A DNA stretch of 64,000 bases from Mycoplasma procyoni (GCF_017052595.1 NZ_JAFIDB010000002.1:1-64000), one strand, 5' to 3'. Counted from the first letter of the stretch, positions 44,028 to 54,274 are shown. Notes: generated by a model not told the origin, from the letters alone. Numbers and translations: made by a program.

Positions 44028-44052
44028 ACTCCCAAAATGGGAGTTTTTGTTT
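44028..44052 (+). terminator. Terminator of the cysteine-rich peptide gene
   Basis: Stem ACTCCC/GGGAGT, loop AAAAT, then T-rich sequence, 17 bases past the stop. Confidence 0.8.
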
Positions 44053-44072
44053 TGTTTTTTTTGGTTTTTTTG

Positions 44073-44078
44073 TATAAT
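44073..44078 (+). promoter_or_regulatory. -10 box of tRNA-Ser(GCT)
   Basis: TATAAT 17 bases before the tRNA 5' end, preceded by T-rich sequence. Confidence 0.55.
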
Positions 44079-44095
44079 ATTTTTATAAATCTTGT

Positions 44096-44186
44096 GGGGC
44101 AATACTCAAGAGGCTGAAGAGGACGCATTGCTAACGCGTTAGGGGCTTAACCGCCCGCGCAGGTTCAAATCCTGTTTGCCCCGCCA
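44096..44186 (+). tRNA. tRNA-Ser (anticodon GCT)
   Basis: A 91-base class II tRNA. Acceptor GGGGCAA pairs with TTGCCCC except for one wobble, anticodon loop TTGCTAA in an ACGCA/CGCGT stem whose closing pair is an A-C mismatch, long variable arm, T-arm CAGGTTCAAATCCTG, CCA encoded. Confidence 0.95.
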
Positions 44187-44210
44187 TTTTTTTTATTCCT
44201 TTTTTGAGCA

Positions 44211-44236
44211 ATAAAAAAAACAAGCCGAGGCTTGTT
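44211..44236 (-). terminator. Terminator of rpsO
   Basis: Minus-strand stem AACAAGC/GCTTGTT with a short loop and eight T residues, six bases past the stop. Confidence 0.7.
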
Positions 44237-44242
44237 TGTCAA

Positions 44243-44509
44243 CTATTTTCTAATTCCTAATTTTTCAATAGTTGCTTTGTAAGAATCGAAATTGTTTTCT
44301 CTTAGGTAAGCTAAAAGTTTTTTACGTTTGTTAACTTTTGCCATAAACCCTCTTTTTGAGTGTTTATCTTTTTTGTTAACTGCAAAGTGGTGTTTTAGAG
44401 ATTCGATGTCTTCTGTTAAAATAGCAATTTGAACTTCGATCATCCCTGTGTTTTTTTCGTTTCCACCAAATTCGATTGTTAGTTCTCTTTTACGTTCTTT
44501 TGTAACCAT
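44243..44509 (-). CDS. rpsO: 30S ribosomal protein S15
   Basis: 88 residues, the normal length. GSPEVQIA-type segment reads [23 protein letters not shown], then [22 protein letters not shown], the 16S rRNA-binding helices. An AAGGAG site lies 10 bases before the ATG. A leader of about 70 bases precedes it and may hold an S15 control site. Confidence 0.97.
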   Translation of the reverse strand: MVTKERKRELTIEFGGNEKNTGMIEVQIAILTEDIESLKHHFAVNKKDKHSKRGFMAKVNKRKKLLAYLRENNFDSYKATIEKLGIRK

Positions 44510-44594
44510 GTTAAATAGTCTCCTTTATTTTATATTTAAACCCAGCAAAGAATCGAACATTTTCTAGACCGAGAATAAATTTTTTTTAATTATA
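44510..44594 (-). promoter_or_regulatory. rpsO promoter and structured-looking leader
   Basis: Minus-strand TATAAT (44589-44594) lies just past the tpiA stop. The leader contains GGTCTAG, GTTCGATTC and GCTGGG, G-rich for this genome. S15 is known in other bacteria to bind its own leader; the same is only inferred here. Confidence 0.4.
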
Positions 44595-44599
44595 CCACA

Positions 44600-45328
<729 letters not shown>

Positions 45329-45356
45329 GTTTCTCCTTAAGATTTTATTTATTAAT

Positions 45357-45362
45357 ATTATA
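45357..45362 (-). promoter_or_regulatory. -10 box of tpiA
   Basis: Minus-strand TATAAT about 29 bases before the start, with an AAGGAG site between. Confidence 0.5.
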
Positions 45363-45427
45363 TATTCTTTTTTACATTCTTTGTAAATAAACTATAAAAA
45401 TGTTTGTGTTTGTTAAAAACAAAAGAA

Positions 45428-45475
45428 AAACAGTTTGAATAAGCAATATTATCTTATTTAAACTGTTTTTTTGTA
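45428..45475. terminator. Hairpin terminator past the lipoprotein gene
   Basis: A 15-bp stem (AACAGTTTGAATAAG against CTTATTTAAACTGTT, one G-T pair) with T runs on both strands. It serves the lipoprotein gene on the minus strand. Confidence 0.75.
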
Positions 45476-45481
45476 TTTTAA

Positions 45482-45547
45482 TTAGTAGGGGAAATTGCTT
45501 TTTATTTAAAATCGTTAGTAGGGGAAATTTCTTTTGATTTAAAATCA
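45482..45547 (-). repeat. 33-base tandem duplication at a lipoprotein 3' end
   Basis: Two 33-base copies encode DFKSKEISPTN, then DFK-stop with the remainder of the second copy (KAISPTN, stop) left untranslated. The copies differ at four positions; TCA in the first is TAA in the second. Confidence 0.85.
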
Positions 45548-46320
45548 GCAAATTCATAATCAAAGAAGTATTGTCCTATATGAATTGCAGGTTCAAATCC
45601 TGTAATGAGATAACTGTAAGTGTGTGTATAAACAATATATTTTTTATTTGTTTTTTTATCTATTTTTGTAGTTAGCTTTGTGTGTTTTGGAGAAAGCAAA
45701 TTATCACTAAATTCTTTAGGTTCTGCATTTTTAGAAACAAATTTGACTCTAAAACTACTTCTTTTTCCTGCGTTTGTTTTATCTGTTTGATCTATAAGAA
45801 TTGGAATATATTTCGGTTCTTTAATCTCTGTTTTTTTCTCGTTTTCTTCAACTAAATCAGAGACTTCAAAAGTCATGAAATTAACTAAATATTGTTTTTT
45901 ATCTTTTTCTGTTTTTGTGGAATCTTTTAGTTCACCAAACTGATATCCCACATATTCATTTACATCAATATCATTTTTTATGTTTTCTTTATTATAAGAA
46001 ATATTTGGAATCATCTCTTCCAAAATCTTAAAGGTGTCAAGGTTATATAAATAAAAATTATAAGCAGAATATCTTTCTTCAATGGGTTTATAGGTTTTGG
46101 GATTAAAATGAACCACTCCAAATTCAAAATTTGAAAAGTAATCGGATGTCTCTGTTTCGCTAAAAAAGGACAAATCAGATTTAGATAATTTGTGTTTTAG
46201 TTTTGCTGTAGAATCTGGTTTATGACTCTTTTGGCAAGATGTTAAAACAGGCATTGTTGAAACTGAAGATATTGCCATAAATGTTGTAGATAATTTTGTT
46301 AAAAGTGACATAAATTTCAT
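45502..46320 (-). CDS. Lipoprotein of unknown function
   Basis: 272 residues. Signal peptide with lipobox VLTSC (Cys at about 29), then a basic stretch. The body (YFSNFEFGVVHFNPKTYKPIE; YIPILIDQT; HTYSYLITGFEPAIHIGQYFFDYEFADFK) shows no domain I know. The N-terminus has two usable Met codons (1 and 4). The C-terminus is made by a 33-base duplication. It has its own promoter and terminator and no TGA codon. Confidence 0.75.
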   Translation of the reverse strand: MKFMSLLTKLSTTFMAISSVSTMPVLTSCQKSHKPDSTAKLKHKLSKSDLSFFSETETSDYFSNFEFGVVHFNPKTYKPIEERYSAYNFYLYNLDTFKILEEMIPNISYNKENIKNDIDVNEYVGYQFGELKDSTKTEKDKKQYLVNFMTFEVSDLVEENEKKTEIKEPKYIPILIDQTDKTNAGKRSSFRVKFVSKNAEPKEFSDNLLSPKHTKLTTKIDKKTNKKYIVYTHTYSYLITGFEPAIHIGQYFFDYEFADFKSKEISPTNDFK

Positions 46321-46393
46321 TTTTACTCCTTACAAAAAATTGTTTTTTAGATAAACTTAATCTTTTGTATTTCAATTTATTCTCTATATTAAA

Positions 46394-46399
46394 ATTATA
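46394..46399 (-). promoter_or_regulatory. -10 box of the lipoprotein gene
   Basis: Minus-strand TATAAT, about 74 bases before the start; an AAGGAG ribosome site precedes the ATG. Confidence 0.4.
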
Positions 46400-46423
46400 T
46401 ACCTTTAAAAAGCGATATTGAAA

Positions 46424-46456
46424 TAAAAACCAAAAAGCTTATTTTTTGCTTTTTGG
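46424..46456 (-). terminator. Terminator overlapping the DUF2779 gene end
   Basis: Minus-strand stem CCAAAAAGC/GCTTTTTGG with the TAA stop in its loop, followed by TTTTTATTT. Confidence 0.65.
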
Positions 46457-48313
46457 AGTCGTATATTGATAGTTTTTCATAATATAGTTGATAAAATCTT
46501 TTACCATTATCATTGCCATAACATCATTTTCACAGTATTTTTTGAGATTCTTTTTGGTAATTTCTCACTCATTATCACCGATGTCGCCAACAGCTCTTGA
46601 AATAGCTTTTGACATGGCAATTAAACCATTTTGAACTTCTAATTCTACATAAGGTGTAATTAAGTGATCGAGTTTAATATTGTTTTTAGTGATGTATTTT
46701 TCTATCTTTTTGATACTGTAAAAACCTTTAAGATCTGGAATAAAAATAAAAGGGAGATTTTTGTTTTTTTCTGAGTAACCACTAAAGAATTTAGCTAAGT
46801 CAATTGTTTTTTCTTTGATGTGATCAGCATATTTTTGAGCTTCTAAATATTTTGAATAATAAGGTGTGTTTTCTGTTTTTGCTTTGATGATGTTTAGCAT
46901 TTCTTTAATTCTTGTGAGTTCATAACCTTCATTGAAAACAACAAAGTGATCCGCTTTATTAGAATAAATTCTTTTGATGATTTCAAAAAAAGAATTTTCA
47001 TCAATTTTTTTAGGATCATAAACAATATTTCCTGAATCAAAACTTTCATCAATAATCTTATTGTTGTGTGTTTCTTTAATTGATAACTGGAAAACAACTT
47101 GGTTGTATGGACCAACTCCATCAATCGGAGGATAAGGCAGAGAGTAACCTTCGAAGTCGTATCAAACAATCCGTTTTTTAGGATCGTTTAGATCATTTAG
47201 AATCTTTTCCAATTCTTCTGAATGGTGGATTTTAATTTCACCTTTGATTATTTGTTGGCTTAAGAAAACTTCACGTAATAGTTGATATAGAGGAATATTT
47301 GGATTATTAACCATATCAATAATGGTTTTTTTAGAAAGAATATTTCCACTAAAACCCGCTAATTCAGGGTGTTTTAGAGCAACTATTTCTGAAAAATTAG
47401 GATTTGCAGCAAAATCGCCATTGTCTAAATTACTTATAGGATCTAACGTTGTAATTTCTTTTGCTTCCATAATTGAATCAATTGCATAATTAATTTCTGG
47501 AAGTTCTTTTTCAGCTATTTCACGAGAAGAAATGATTGCAAAAATATTATTGTCAATGTGGACATTTTCTATATCTTCATCTAGTTCTGCTGCTGATAAT
47601 TCTAAACCTTCTTGAGCTAATCTTGTTTTAAAATAAAAGAAATCATTTGGATCTGCTCCTTCTGAAATCAGTTTTTTCTCTTTTGCAGGAGATCATTTTT
47701 TTGTTGTTTTTCCTGTGTTGATGTGAAAAATTTCTTTAAAAGCTTGTTGATCTTTTTTAGGAAATTCAACTTTTTCTAAAAGAAATAAAGAGATTTTGTG
47801 TATTTTCAGAGTTTGTTTTGCAATTCAGAAACTTCAATATAGTTTTAAAATATCATCTTTTTTAGTTGATGATGAAACCTTTATTTGTGAAATCTTTTCT
47901 TCTTGAAGATCTATAAAAGGAATTTTTGCAATTGCTCCTTTATACTCAAAAGCTCCATAAAGGATAATTCTGTATTTTTTGGACTCAATTACCTTTTTAG
48001 TTTCTTCAATTGCTTCTTCATTGCTTTTGGCTTTTACAAAATAAATTTGTTCAATACCAAAAGTAGATCTTATTTGATCTTCAAAAATTTCATTTAGTTT
48101 ATTGAAAGCTGAAGTTGATGAATGGGTTGGTAATTCTTTTGTTTCAATTGAAGAAAAATCTTCATAACCAAAAACTTCTCAATAATTATCAGCAATCTCA
48201 TCATCTTCTATTTCATCGCTTTGTGCTTTTTCAATTGTGTTTCAGATGAAATAGGGTTGTGAGTTGCAAAATCTTTTAAATTGAGAAAAAGTTATATATT
48301 CTTTTTTGTCCAT
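46439..48313 (-). CDS. DUF2779 protein with RNase H-like exonuclease region
   Basis: 624 residues. The C-terminal half holds the DUF2779 pattern: IVWYDFEGYSLPYPPIDGVGPYNQVVFQLSI (Asp-Glu of an exonuclease fold), DHFVVFNEGYELTRIKEML, TIDLAKFF, KKYCENDVMAMIMVKDFI (C-terminal Asp). The N-terminal half (MDKKEYITFSQFKRFCNSQPY) is typical of the family, in which an initial Ser-rich PD-(D/E)xK-like part is common. TGA codons are Trp. It follows the MAGa7180-like nuclease gene by 5 bases, so the two probably act together. Confidence 0.8.
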
Positions 48314-48318
48314 AATTA

Positions 48319-49158
48319 CTATCTATCAATTTTTCCTTCATCTGCTCATTTTTCAAGAAGCATTCTTCACTCATCCATATTTTTACACTCTAAATACTCT
48401 AAAAGAGCTGCATCCAGTCTTTCGTTGTATTTTGGAGAAACTCCTGAATCTGTGTATTTATAGTATCAATCTTTGATTTTTACAATATCATCTTTAATTT
48501 GTTCTTCGTTTGTTTTGAATTTAAAAGACTTAACAATTCTTTTGCTAATGTCATAATCTTGGGGATTTTCGTAGTCTTCAGGCTCTAAAAAAGTTGCCAC
48601 AATGATAAAGTGTGGTGAGTTCATTAAATAAGAGTATAGTTGAGCTTGTTTTAAGTAGTTTAATGGAATATCTCCTGATTCTCATTTTTCTAGGTTTTTG
48701 ATTTGTGTTGTTTTGATTTCGATAATTACATTTTCTTGAGCGATGTAACCATCAGGAATTCCACCAATAACATCATCTTTTCCTCTAAAATAATCATAAC
48801 CATATTCAACTGGGTTAAATGTTTGTACTTCTCTGTTTCATTTTTTAGAAATTAAATCAATAACTTTAGGTTCGATCGCAACTCCGGCATCAATGTATTT
48901 TGTGTCTAAAATTGGCAGATCAAGTTTTGACATTCTACAGAATGCTAAAAACTGCGATTTTCATTGATCAGTTAATAAAACATCACCTAATGATGAACCT
49001 CCAATTTTTTTGAATCCAAAATTAGTACCTCTTTGTTTTAGAAGCATTTGGTGGAATTCTGGTTTTAGTCTTACCACTCTTTCGATTTTATCAATTTCAT
49101 AGTGTTGTGTATTAAAGTATTTTCTATTTAGAAAGTCTTGTATTTTTTTTCTTTGCAT
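48319..49158 (-). CDS. MAGa7180-like putative nuclease
   Basis: 279 residues. An N-terminal helical part (FGFKKIGGSSLGDVLLTDQW) precedes a core with the order of the YqaJ/lambda-exonuclease fold: YIDAGVAIEPKVIDLI, DVIGGIPDGYIAQENVIIEIKTTQ (Asp and Glu-x-Lys), LNYLKQAQLYSYLM (Gln-x3-Tyr). That fits a PD-(D/E)xK nuclease. TGA codons are Trp. Function is unknown; it sits directly upstream of the DUF2779 gene. Confidence 0.75.
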
Positions 49159-49182
49159 ATTTTCTCCTTTTTATATATTTTT

Positions 49183-49188
49183 ATTATA
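49183..49188 (-). promoter_or_regulatory. -10 box of the MAGa7180-DUF2779 unit
   Basis: Minus-strand TATAAT about 25 bases before the ATG, with AAGGAG between. Confidence 0.5.
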
Positions 49189-49228
49189 TTTTAAAATTGC
49201 TAAATTCGACCAAAAATTTTTAGGAATT

Positions 49229-49250
49229 TAAAAAAGAGGATAAGTCCTCT
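49229..49250 (-). terminator. Terminator of the pta-ackA-coaD-ysxC operon
   Basis: Minus-strand stem AAGAGGA/TCCTCTT, loop of four, then six T residues. Confidence 0.8.
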
Positions 49251-49810
49251 TAGTTATTAAACTCTTCATTAATTATTTGTTGAAGATTTGCAATATTTCT
49301 TTTTGTTTGAGATGAAACAATAATGTTTTTGAAATTGTTGTATTGCTCCATTTGTTTTTTGATAGCGTGCTGTTGAGACTGATTTAGTTTGTCCATTTTA
49401 GTTCCCACTAAAACTATTTTTCTGTTGACTGAATTTAAAAACTCAATCATTTGTTTATCGATTTCTTGTAGACCTAAACGAGAATCAAATAGCAGAAAAA
49501 CGGTTTTAAGTTGGAGTCTTTGAGCAAAATATTGCTCAATCATTTCAAACATTTTTTCAGCAGCACTTTTAGACATTTTAGCATAACCATATCCAGGTAG
49601 ATCAACAACAACTCTGTTTTGATCGTCGCTGAAAAAGTTAATTAATTGTGTTCTTCCTGGTGTGTTTGAAGTTTTGGCAATTTTTGTGTTTGCAAGAGCA
49701 TTAATTAAAGAGGATTTTCCAACATTAGATCTTCCAATAAAGCAGATTTCAAATCCATTGTGATCATATCAGTTGTCTTTTTTGGAAGAGGATACTATAA
49801 ATTTTCACAT
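49250..49810 (-). CDS. ysxC: Ribosome biogenesis GTPase YsxC/EngB
   Basis: A 186-residue P-loop GTPase for 50S assembly. G1 IGRSNVGKSSLINAL, G2 NTPGRTQLINFF, G3 VDLPGYGYAKMSK, G4 LVGTKMDKLNQ, G5 IIVSSQTKRNI. Starts at ATG-TGA (Met-Trp), so a code-11 reading misses it. It is one base after the coaD stop region. Confidence 0.95.
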
Positions 49811-49811
49811 A

Positions 49812-50234
49812 TTACTTACCTAAAATTCTTTTATGCCTTTCTAGTGTTGAACTGATTGTTTTTGTTGATTCATCAGGAAAGAAAATAATTGTTTCTAGCT
49901 CACTATTAACAATTTTATTTCCTAACGCAAGTTCAAGTTCATAGTTAAAATCAATGTTGTCTCTTGCTGATCTAATTAAGAAATTTACACCCAGTCTTTT
50001 TGCTAAAACACCTGTTAATTCCTTTTGATTGACTAAAATTTCTATGTTTTTTAGCTCTTTAGTCATCTCTTTGACGTTTTGAACTTTTTGTTCAAAATCT
50101 TTGTTGTTGTCTTTGTCTGGATTAAAAGTAACAATGATATAAATATAATCAAAAAGCTTTTGAGCTTTTTGTAATATATTCAAATGCCCCGAGTGAAAAG
50201 GGTCGAAGCTCCCTGGAAAAATTGCTTTATTCAT
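49812..50234 (-). CDS. coaD: Phosphopantetheine adenylyltransferase
   Basis: A 140-residue enzyme joining phosphopantetheine and ATP to dephospho-CoA. AIFPGSFDPFHSGHLNIL (HxGH) at residues 4-21, NFLIRSARDNIDFNYELELALGN, and the STKTISSTLERHKRILGK end (ISST(x)xR motif). Its ATG is in an 8-base overlap (ATGAATAA) with ackA. Grouping with pta and ackA puts CoA supply beside acetyl-CoA use. Confidence 0.96.
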   Translation of the reverse strand: MNKAIFPGSFDPFHSGHLNILQKAQKLFDYIYIIVTFNPDKDNNKDFEQKVQNVKEMTKELKNIEILVNQKELTGVLAKRLGVNFLIRSARDNIDFNYELELALGNKIVNSELETIIFFPDESTKTISSTLERHKRILGK

Positions 50235-51432
50235 ATAGTTTTAGTGCATCTTGAGCAATTAATAGCTCTTCGTTTGTTCTGATTACATAAACTGGAATAT
50301 CAGAATTTGCTTTAGAAATTAGAGCAAAATCTTTAATTTCTGAAGGACTTACAGCGTTTTTAGAATCATCTAATTCAACATTTAAATTCATTAAGTTTAG
50401 TTTTTTGATTACTAAATCTCTAATAAAGAATGAGTTTTCTCCAATACCTGCTGTAAATACTAAAGCATCAATGTTTTTACCAACTTTGTTGATGTAGTTA
50501 ACTAAATAATCAACAATTTTTTGTGAATATAGTTCTAGTGTAAATACAACATCTGCATTTCCTTCTTTGTATTTTGAAACTAAATCTCTCATGTCTGAAG
50601 ACACTCCAGAAACACCTAATAATCCTGATTGTTTGTTTAAAAGGTTTGTAAATTCTTTGATGTTCATGTTTGCAGCTGAAAGTGCATATTCATGGATTGC
50701 AGGATCGATGTCACCACTTCTTGTCCCCATCATAACTCCTGCTAAAGGAGTGAATCCCATTGAAGTATCAACTGATTTAGATTCTTTAACAGCACATAAT
50801 GAAGCACCGTTTCCGATGTGTAAATTAACAAAGTTTACTTTGTCTTTTTTAAGGATATCTTGTAATTTTAAAGTAATGAATTTGTGGCTAATTCCATGCA
50901 TTCCGTATTTTTTAATTCCGTATTTTTTAGCAAATTCTTTGTTGATTCCATAGTATGAATAAACATCTGGCATTGTTGTATGGAAAGCTGTATCAAAACT
51001 TGCTGATAACTTAGCAGCTGGCACAACTTCTTGGAAAGCTTTAATTGCTTGAACAGCTCCTGGATTGTGTAGAGGAGCAAATTTTGAACACTCATCAATT
51101 AAATCAATTGCTTTTTGATCTAATTTTGTTGAGTCTTTGAAGTATTCTCCACCGTGAACAACTCTAAATCCGATTAATTCGATTTCTGAAAGATCTGAAA
51201 TTACATTGTTTTCTTTTCACATTTTAATTGTTTCAACAACTGAATCTTTGTGATTTGATAATTTGATTTCGTTTTTAAAATCTTGATCTCCAAAAGACAT
51301 TTTTAAAAATGATCCATCAATTCCAATTCTTTCTGCAATTCCGTTTGCTAAAACAGAAAAATCACTTTTGTTGAAAAGAGATCATTTCATTGATGAAGAT
51401 CCGGCATTAATAACTAATATTTTTTTAGACAT
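50227..51432 (-). CDS. ackA: Acetate kinase
   Basis: A 401-residue ASKHA kinase, making ATP and acetate from acetyl phosphate. N-terminal VINAGSSSMKWSLF, GFRVVHGGEYF, ASFDTAFHTTMP, YGMHGISHKFI, FVNLHIGNGASLCAV, MGFTPLAGVMMGTRSGDIDP and FTAGIGENSFFIR are all family marks. TGA gives the Trp in SMKW. Starts two bases after the pta stop. Confidence 0.98.
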
Positions 51433-51433
51433 C

Positions 51434-52402
51434 TTAGTTTTCTCCTTCAAAGCTTTGTAGTGCTGTAATTAAAATTGTGTTGTAAACATCTTCTGTTGTT
51501 GAACCTCTTGAAAGGTCATTAACTGGAGCTGCAATACCTGTGATGATTGGACCAATAGCTCCAAATCCACCTAATCTTTGTGCAATTTTGTATCCAATAT
51601 TTCCTGCATCTAGTGTAGGGAATACAAAAACACTTGTTTTTCCTTGGTATGCTTCTTTTTTGTATTTGCTCATTCTGATTTTTTCATCAAATGCAGCATC
51701 AAATTGAATTTCTCCGATTGCTTTTGTGTTAACACTTAATTGATTGAATTTTTCTTTAGCTTCTTGTACTAATTTTGATTCTTCGCTAACAGCTGAACCA
51801 TCTGTAGAGAATGAAAGGAAAGCAACTTTTTGCTCAATTCCTAGGCTTCTTGCGAATTCAGAAGCATTTAATCCAATTTCTGCTAATTGATCTGCATTTG
51901 GTTTAATGTTTACAGAAATATCTGAAAAGATGAATTTTTCATCTCCTTTGTGCATAATCATAGCTGAAGAAATAGTTTTAATTCCTTGTTTTGGTCCTAT
52001 AACTTTAAATCCGGCTCTTAAAATGTCTGCTGTTGTGTAGTTTAGTCCACCAACAACACCATCTACTTCATTATTTTTAAGCATCATCATTGCATAGAAT
52101 GGTTTTGTTCTCATTGCAGCTTGTGCTGATTCTAATGTTTCTTTTCCTTTTCTGAAATCAAAGAATTTGTGTGCATAAATGTTTTGTTTTTCTTCTGAAA
52201 CAACTTCTTGAATAACACGTTTATCAATATTTTCATTTATTTTATCAACCACTAAAACAGGTGTAATTAAATCTGTTTTAGCAATCATTTCTGCAGCTTC
52301 AATCGCTCTTTTATCATCTCCATCAATTAAAACAATTTTTCTTTTTGATTCTTTTTGATTGTTTAATGAAATGATTTCTTGTAATGTTTTTTGAAATTCC
52401 AT
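51434..52402 (-). CDS. pta: Phosphate acetyltransferase
   Basis: A 322-residue short-form Pta, converting acetyl-CoA to acetyl phosphate. Family segments: EVDGVVGGLNYTTADILRAGFKVIG, FIFSDISVNIKPNADQLAEIGLNASEFARSLG, VAFLSFSTDGSAV, FVFPTLDAGNIGYKIAQRLGGFGAIGPIITG. With ackA it gives the main substrate-level ATP yield downstream of pyruvate. No TGA codon. Confidence 0.98.
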   Translation of the reverse strand: MEFQKTLQEIISLNNQKESKRKIVLIDGDDKRAIEAAEMIAKTDLITPVLVVDKINENIDKRVIQEVVSEEKQNIYAHKFFDFRKGKETLESAQAAMRTKPFYAMMMLKNNEVDGVVGGLNYTTADILRAGFKVIGPKQGIKTISSAMIMHKGDEKFIFSDISVNIKPNADQLAEIGLNASEFARSLGIEQKVAFLSFSTDGSAVSEESKLVQEAKEKFNQLSVNTKAIGEIQFDAAFDEKIRMSKYKKEAYQGKTSVFVFPTLDAGNIGYKIAQRLGGFGAIGPIITGIAAPVNDLSRGSTTEDVYNTILITALQSFEGEN

Positions 52403-52438
52403 AATATCCTCTTTCTTATTTCTTAATTAATATATTTA

Positions 52439-52444
52439 ATTATA
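52439..52444 (-). promoter_or_regulatory. -10 box of the pta operon
   Basis: Minus-strand TATAAT about 37 bases before the pta start; an AAAGAGGA ribosome site lies between. Confidence 0.5.
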
Positions 52445-52539
52445 TCACTACTACCATAAGAATAATTAATAGAAATGATTAAAAATTAATAAAATTCCAA
52501 AAAACTTCAAAAATTAAGATTTTTCGCAATTTCTTTGTC

Positions 52540-52600
52540 TTGTAATTAATTTAGTGCTTGATTTGTATTTAAATTTATCTGTAGTAAAATTTAATTACAA
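52540..52600 (+). promoter_or_regulatory. mod promoter flanked by a 10-bp inverted repeat
   Basis: TTGTAT (52563-52568), 16 bases, TAAAAT (52585-52590). TTGTAATTAA (52540-52549) and its exact inverse TTAATTACAA (52591-52600) bracket the promoter and could form an operator. AAGGAG at about 52611 precedes the ATG. Confidence 0.5.
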
Positions 52601-52620
52601 AGTTATTATTAAGGAGACAA

Positions 52621-54251
52621 ATGACACTATTAGAAAAATACAAAAGAGATCTACAAGAGATCTCTTCAAAAGAACTAAACCAAGATCAAAAAGATCTTGC
52701 AATAAAAATTCTAGAAAAATTCGAAGACAAAGATCTAGAATATGTTTTCCAATTTGTGACTCAAAGAGTTAAAACAGGATTCAGATTTGATGCAGCACCA
52801 GAGAGTGATTCTCAAACTGTTGCTCTTTTAGAAAAAGACCAAAAGTTATCTTTTGTTTTAGACAAAGATAAACCAACAGAAAACACACTAATTATTGGTG
52901 AAAACTACGATGCACTAAAGAATCTTTTAGTGATCGAGAGAGAGAGAGAGAGAGAGATGCGCTTAATTACAACTACGATGTAATTTACATTGATCCTCCT
53001 TATAATACAGAAGCAACCAAAAATGATGGAAATTCTGTTGCAAATGACACAGAAAACATCTCACCAAACAAGTTTATTTACAGAGATAAATATTCCAGAA
53101 ATGGTTGACTAAACTTGATGAATGAAAGATTGAAACTTGCTAAACAACTGCTCAAGGATGATGGAGTTATTTTTGTTTCAATTGATGATTCAGAGCAGGC
53201 ATACCTAAAGGTTTTAATGGATGAAATCTTTGGAGAAGAGAATTTTGTTGCATGTGCTCCAAGAAAAACAACAAGTCACATTAGAAAAATATCTGACCGT
53301 GAACTGCAAATACTTCACGATTATTTACTAATTTATTCAAAAAACAAAAACGAAACAATTTTCACAAAGGAAATAACAGGTCAAAAAAAATATGATTTTT
53401 CTGATGAAAAAGGGAATTTTCTTCTTAAAGAATTTCAAAATTCGGGTGAGGAAGGGAAAAGAAAAAATAGACCTAATTTATACTATCCAATTTACTACAA
53501 TGAGAGCGAAAAAACATTTTCTCTTGAAAAATCAAATAACTCGCTAGAAATTCTTCCAAACAAAGTTCAGAACGAGGATGGAAGATGATTATGGAGTAAA
53601 GAAAAATTTTTGAAAGATAATAATTTATTATTTTTCCATAAACAAAAAATATATAGAAAAGAATATTTTACAAATGATGAATCTTCTCTTAAATTTAATA
53701 ATTTTAAAACTTGACTTGACAACTTTTTAAACGCAGAAGGGAGCAGACTTAATTCATCGATAAATAAAGAATCTTCTTTTTCATATCCTAAGCCCCTTTC
53801 TTTAATTAAATGATTATTGTCTATTATTTCTTCTAAAAATATTCGTGTTCTTGACTTTTTCGCAGGCTCTGGAACTGCAGCTCATGCAGTTTTAGAACTC
53901 AATAGAGAAGATGGCGGAAATAGAACTTATACCATTGTTACAAACAACGAAAACAACATTGGAGAAGACGTCACTTTTGAACGTTTATACAGGATTAATG
54001 CAGGAAAAGGTACAAAAGGAGAGTCTTTTGATTGACTTAAAAATAACGAACCTTACAACACTAATCTAAATGTTTTCAGAATTAATTACTATGATGTTTC
54101 TGTTAATTCAAATGAAATAAATTCGCTGGAATTAACGAATAAATTAATTTCTTTATTAAAAGAATTTGGAATTGAAAACATCGATTCCGTAAACGATTCT
54201 AAATATGTTGATCTGCTCTCTAAACTACTGTCTTTAAAACCTCAAAAATAA
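52621..54251 (+). pseudogene. mod: Type III methyltransferase Mod, copy 1, phase-off at (GA)11
   Basis: Beta-class N6-adenine methyltransferase and specificity subunit. The first 105 codons are in frame, then an 11-unit GA tract (52936-52957) shifts the reading and it stops at 52981-52983. After the tract the correct frame resumes: YIDPPYNTEA (motif IV), a unique target-recognition region (about 53241-53830), then RVLDFFAGSGTAAHAVLEL (motif I) and the family C-terminus. Ten or 13 GA units would restore one 543-544 residue protein. Downstream copy 2 has GAACGAGAAAGAGAAAAA at the same place and is in frame. Phase variation is inferred, not sequencing damage alone. Confidence 0.88.
52936..52957 (+). 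repeat. (GA)11 simple sequence repeat in mod copy 1
   Basis: Eleven perfect GA units encode alternating Glu-Arg. The frame after the tract needs a unit count of 10 or 13 (one more than a multiple of three), so 11 is the off state. Confidence 0.95.
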
Positions 54252-54274
54252 TTTAATTTACACAAAAATAAATT

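Noticed and set aside
44515-44575. A tRNA-like fragment (GTTCGATTC) on the minus strand
   Set aside because: The bases either side do not form a T-stem or acceptor; it fits better as part of the rpsO leader.
45482-45547. A CRISPR-like repeat
   Set aside because: Only two directly adjoining copies with no spacer, and the first is coding.
52621-54251. mod copy 1 as two independent short genes
   Set aside because: The second part lacks a start and ribosome site, and together they align end to end with copy 2.
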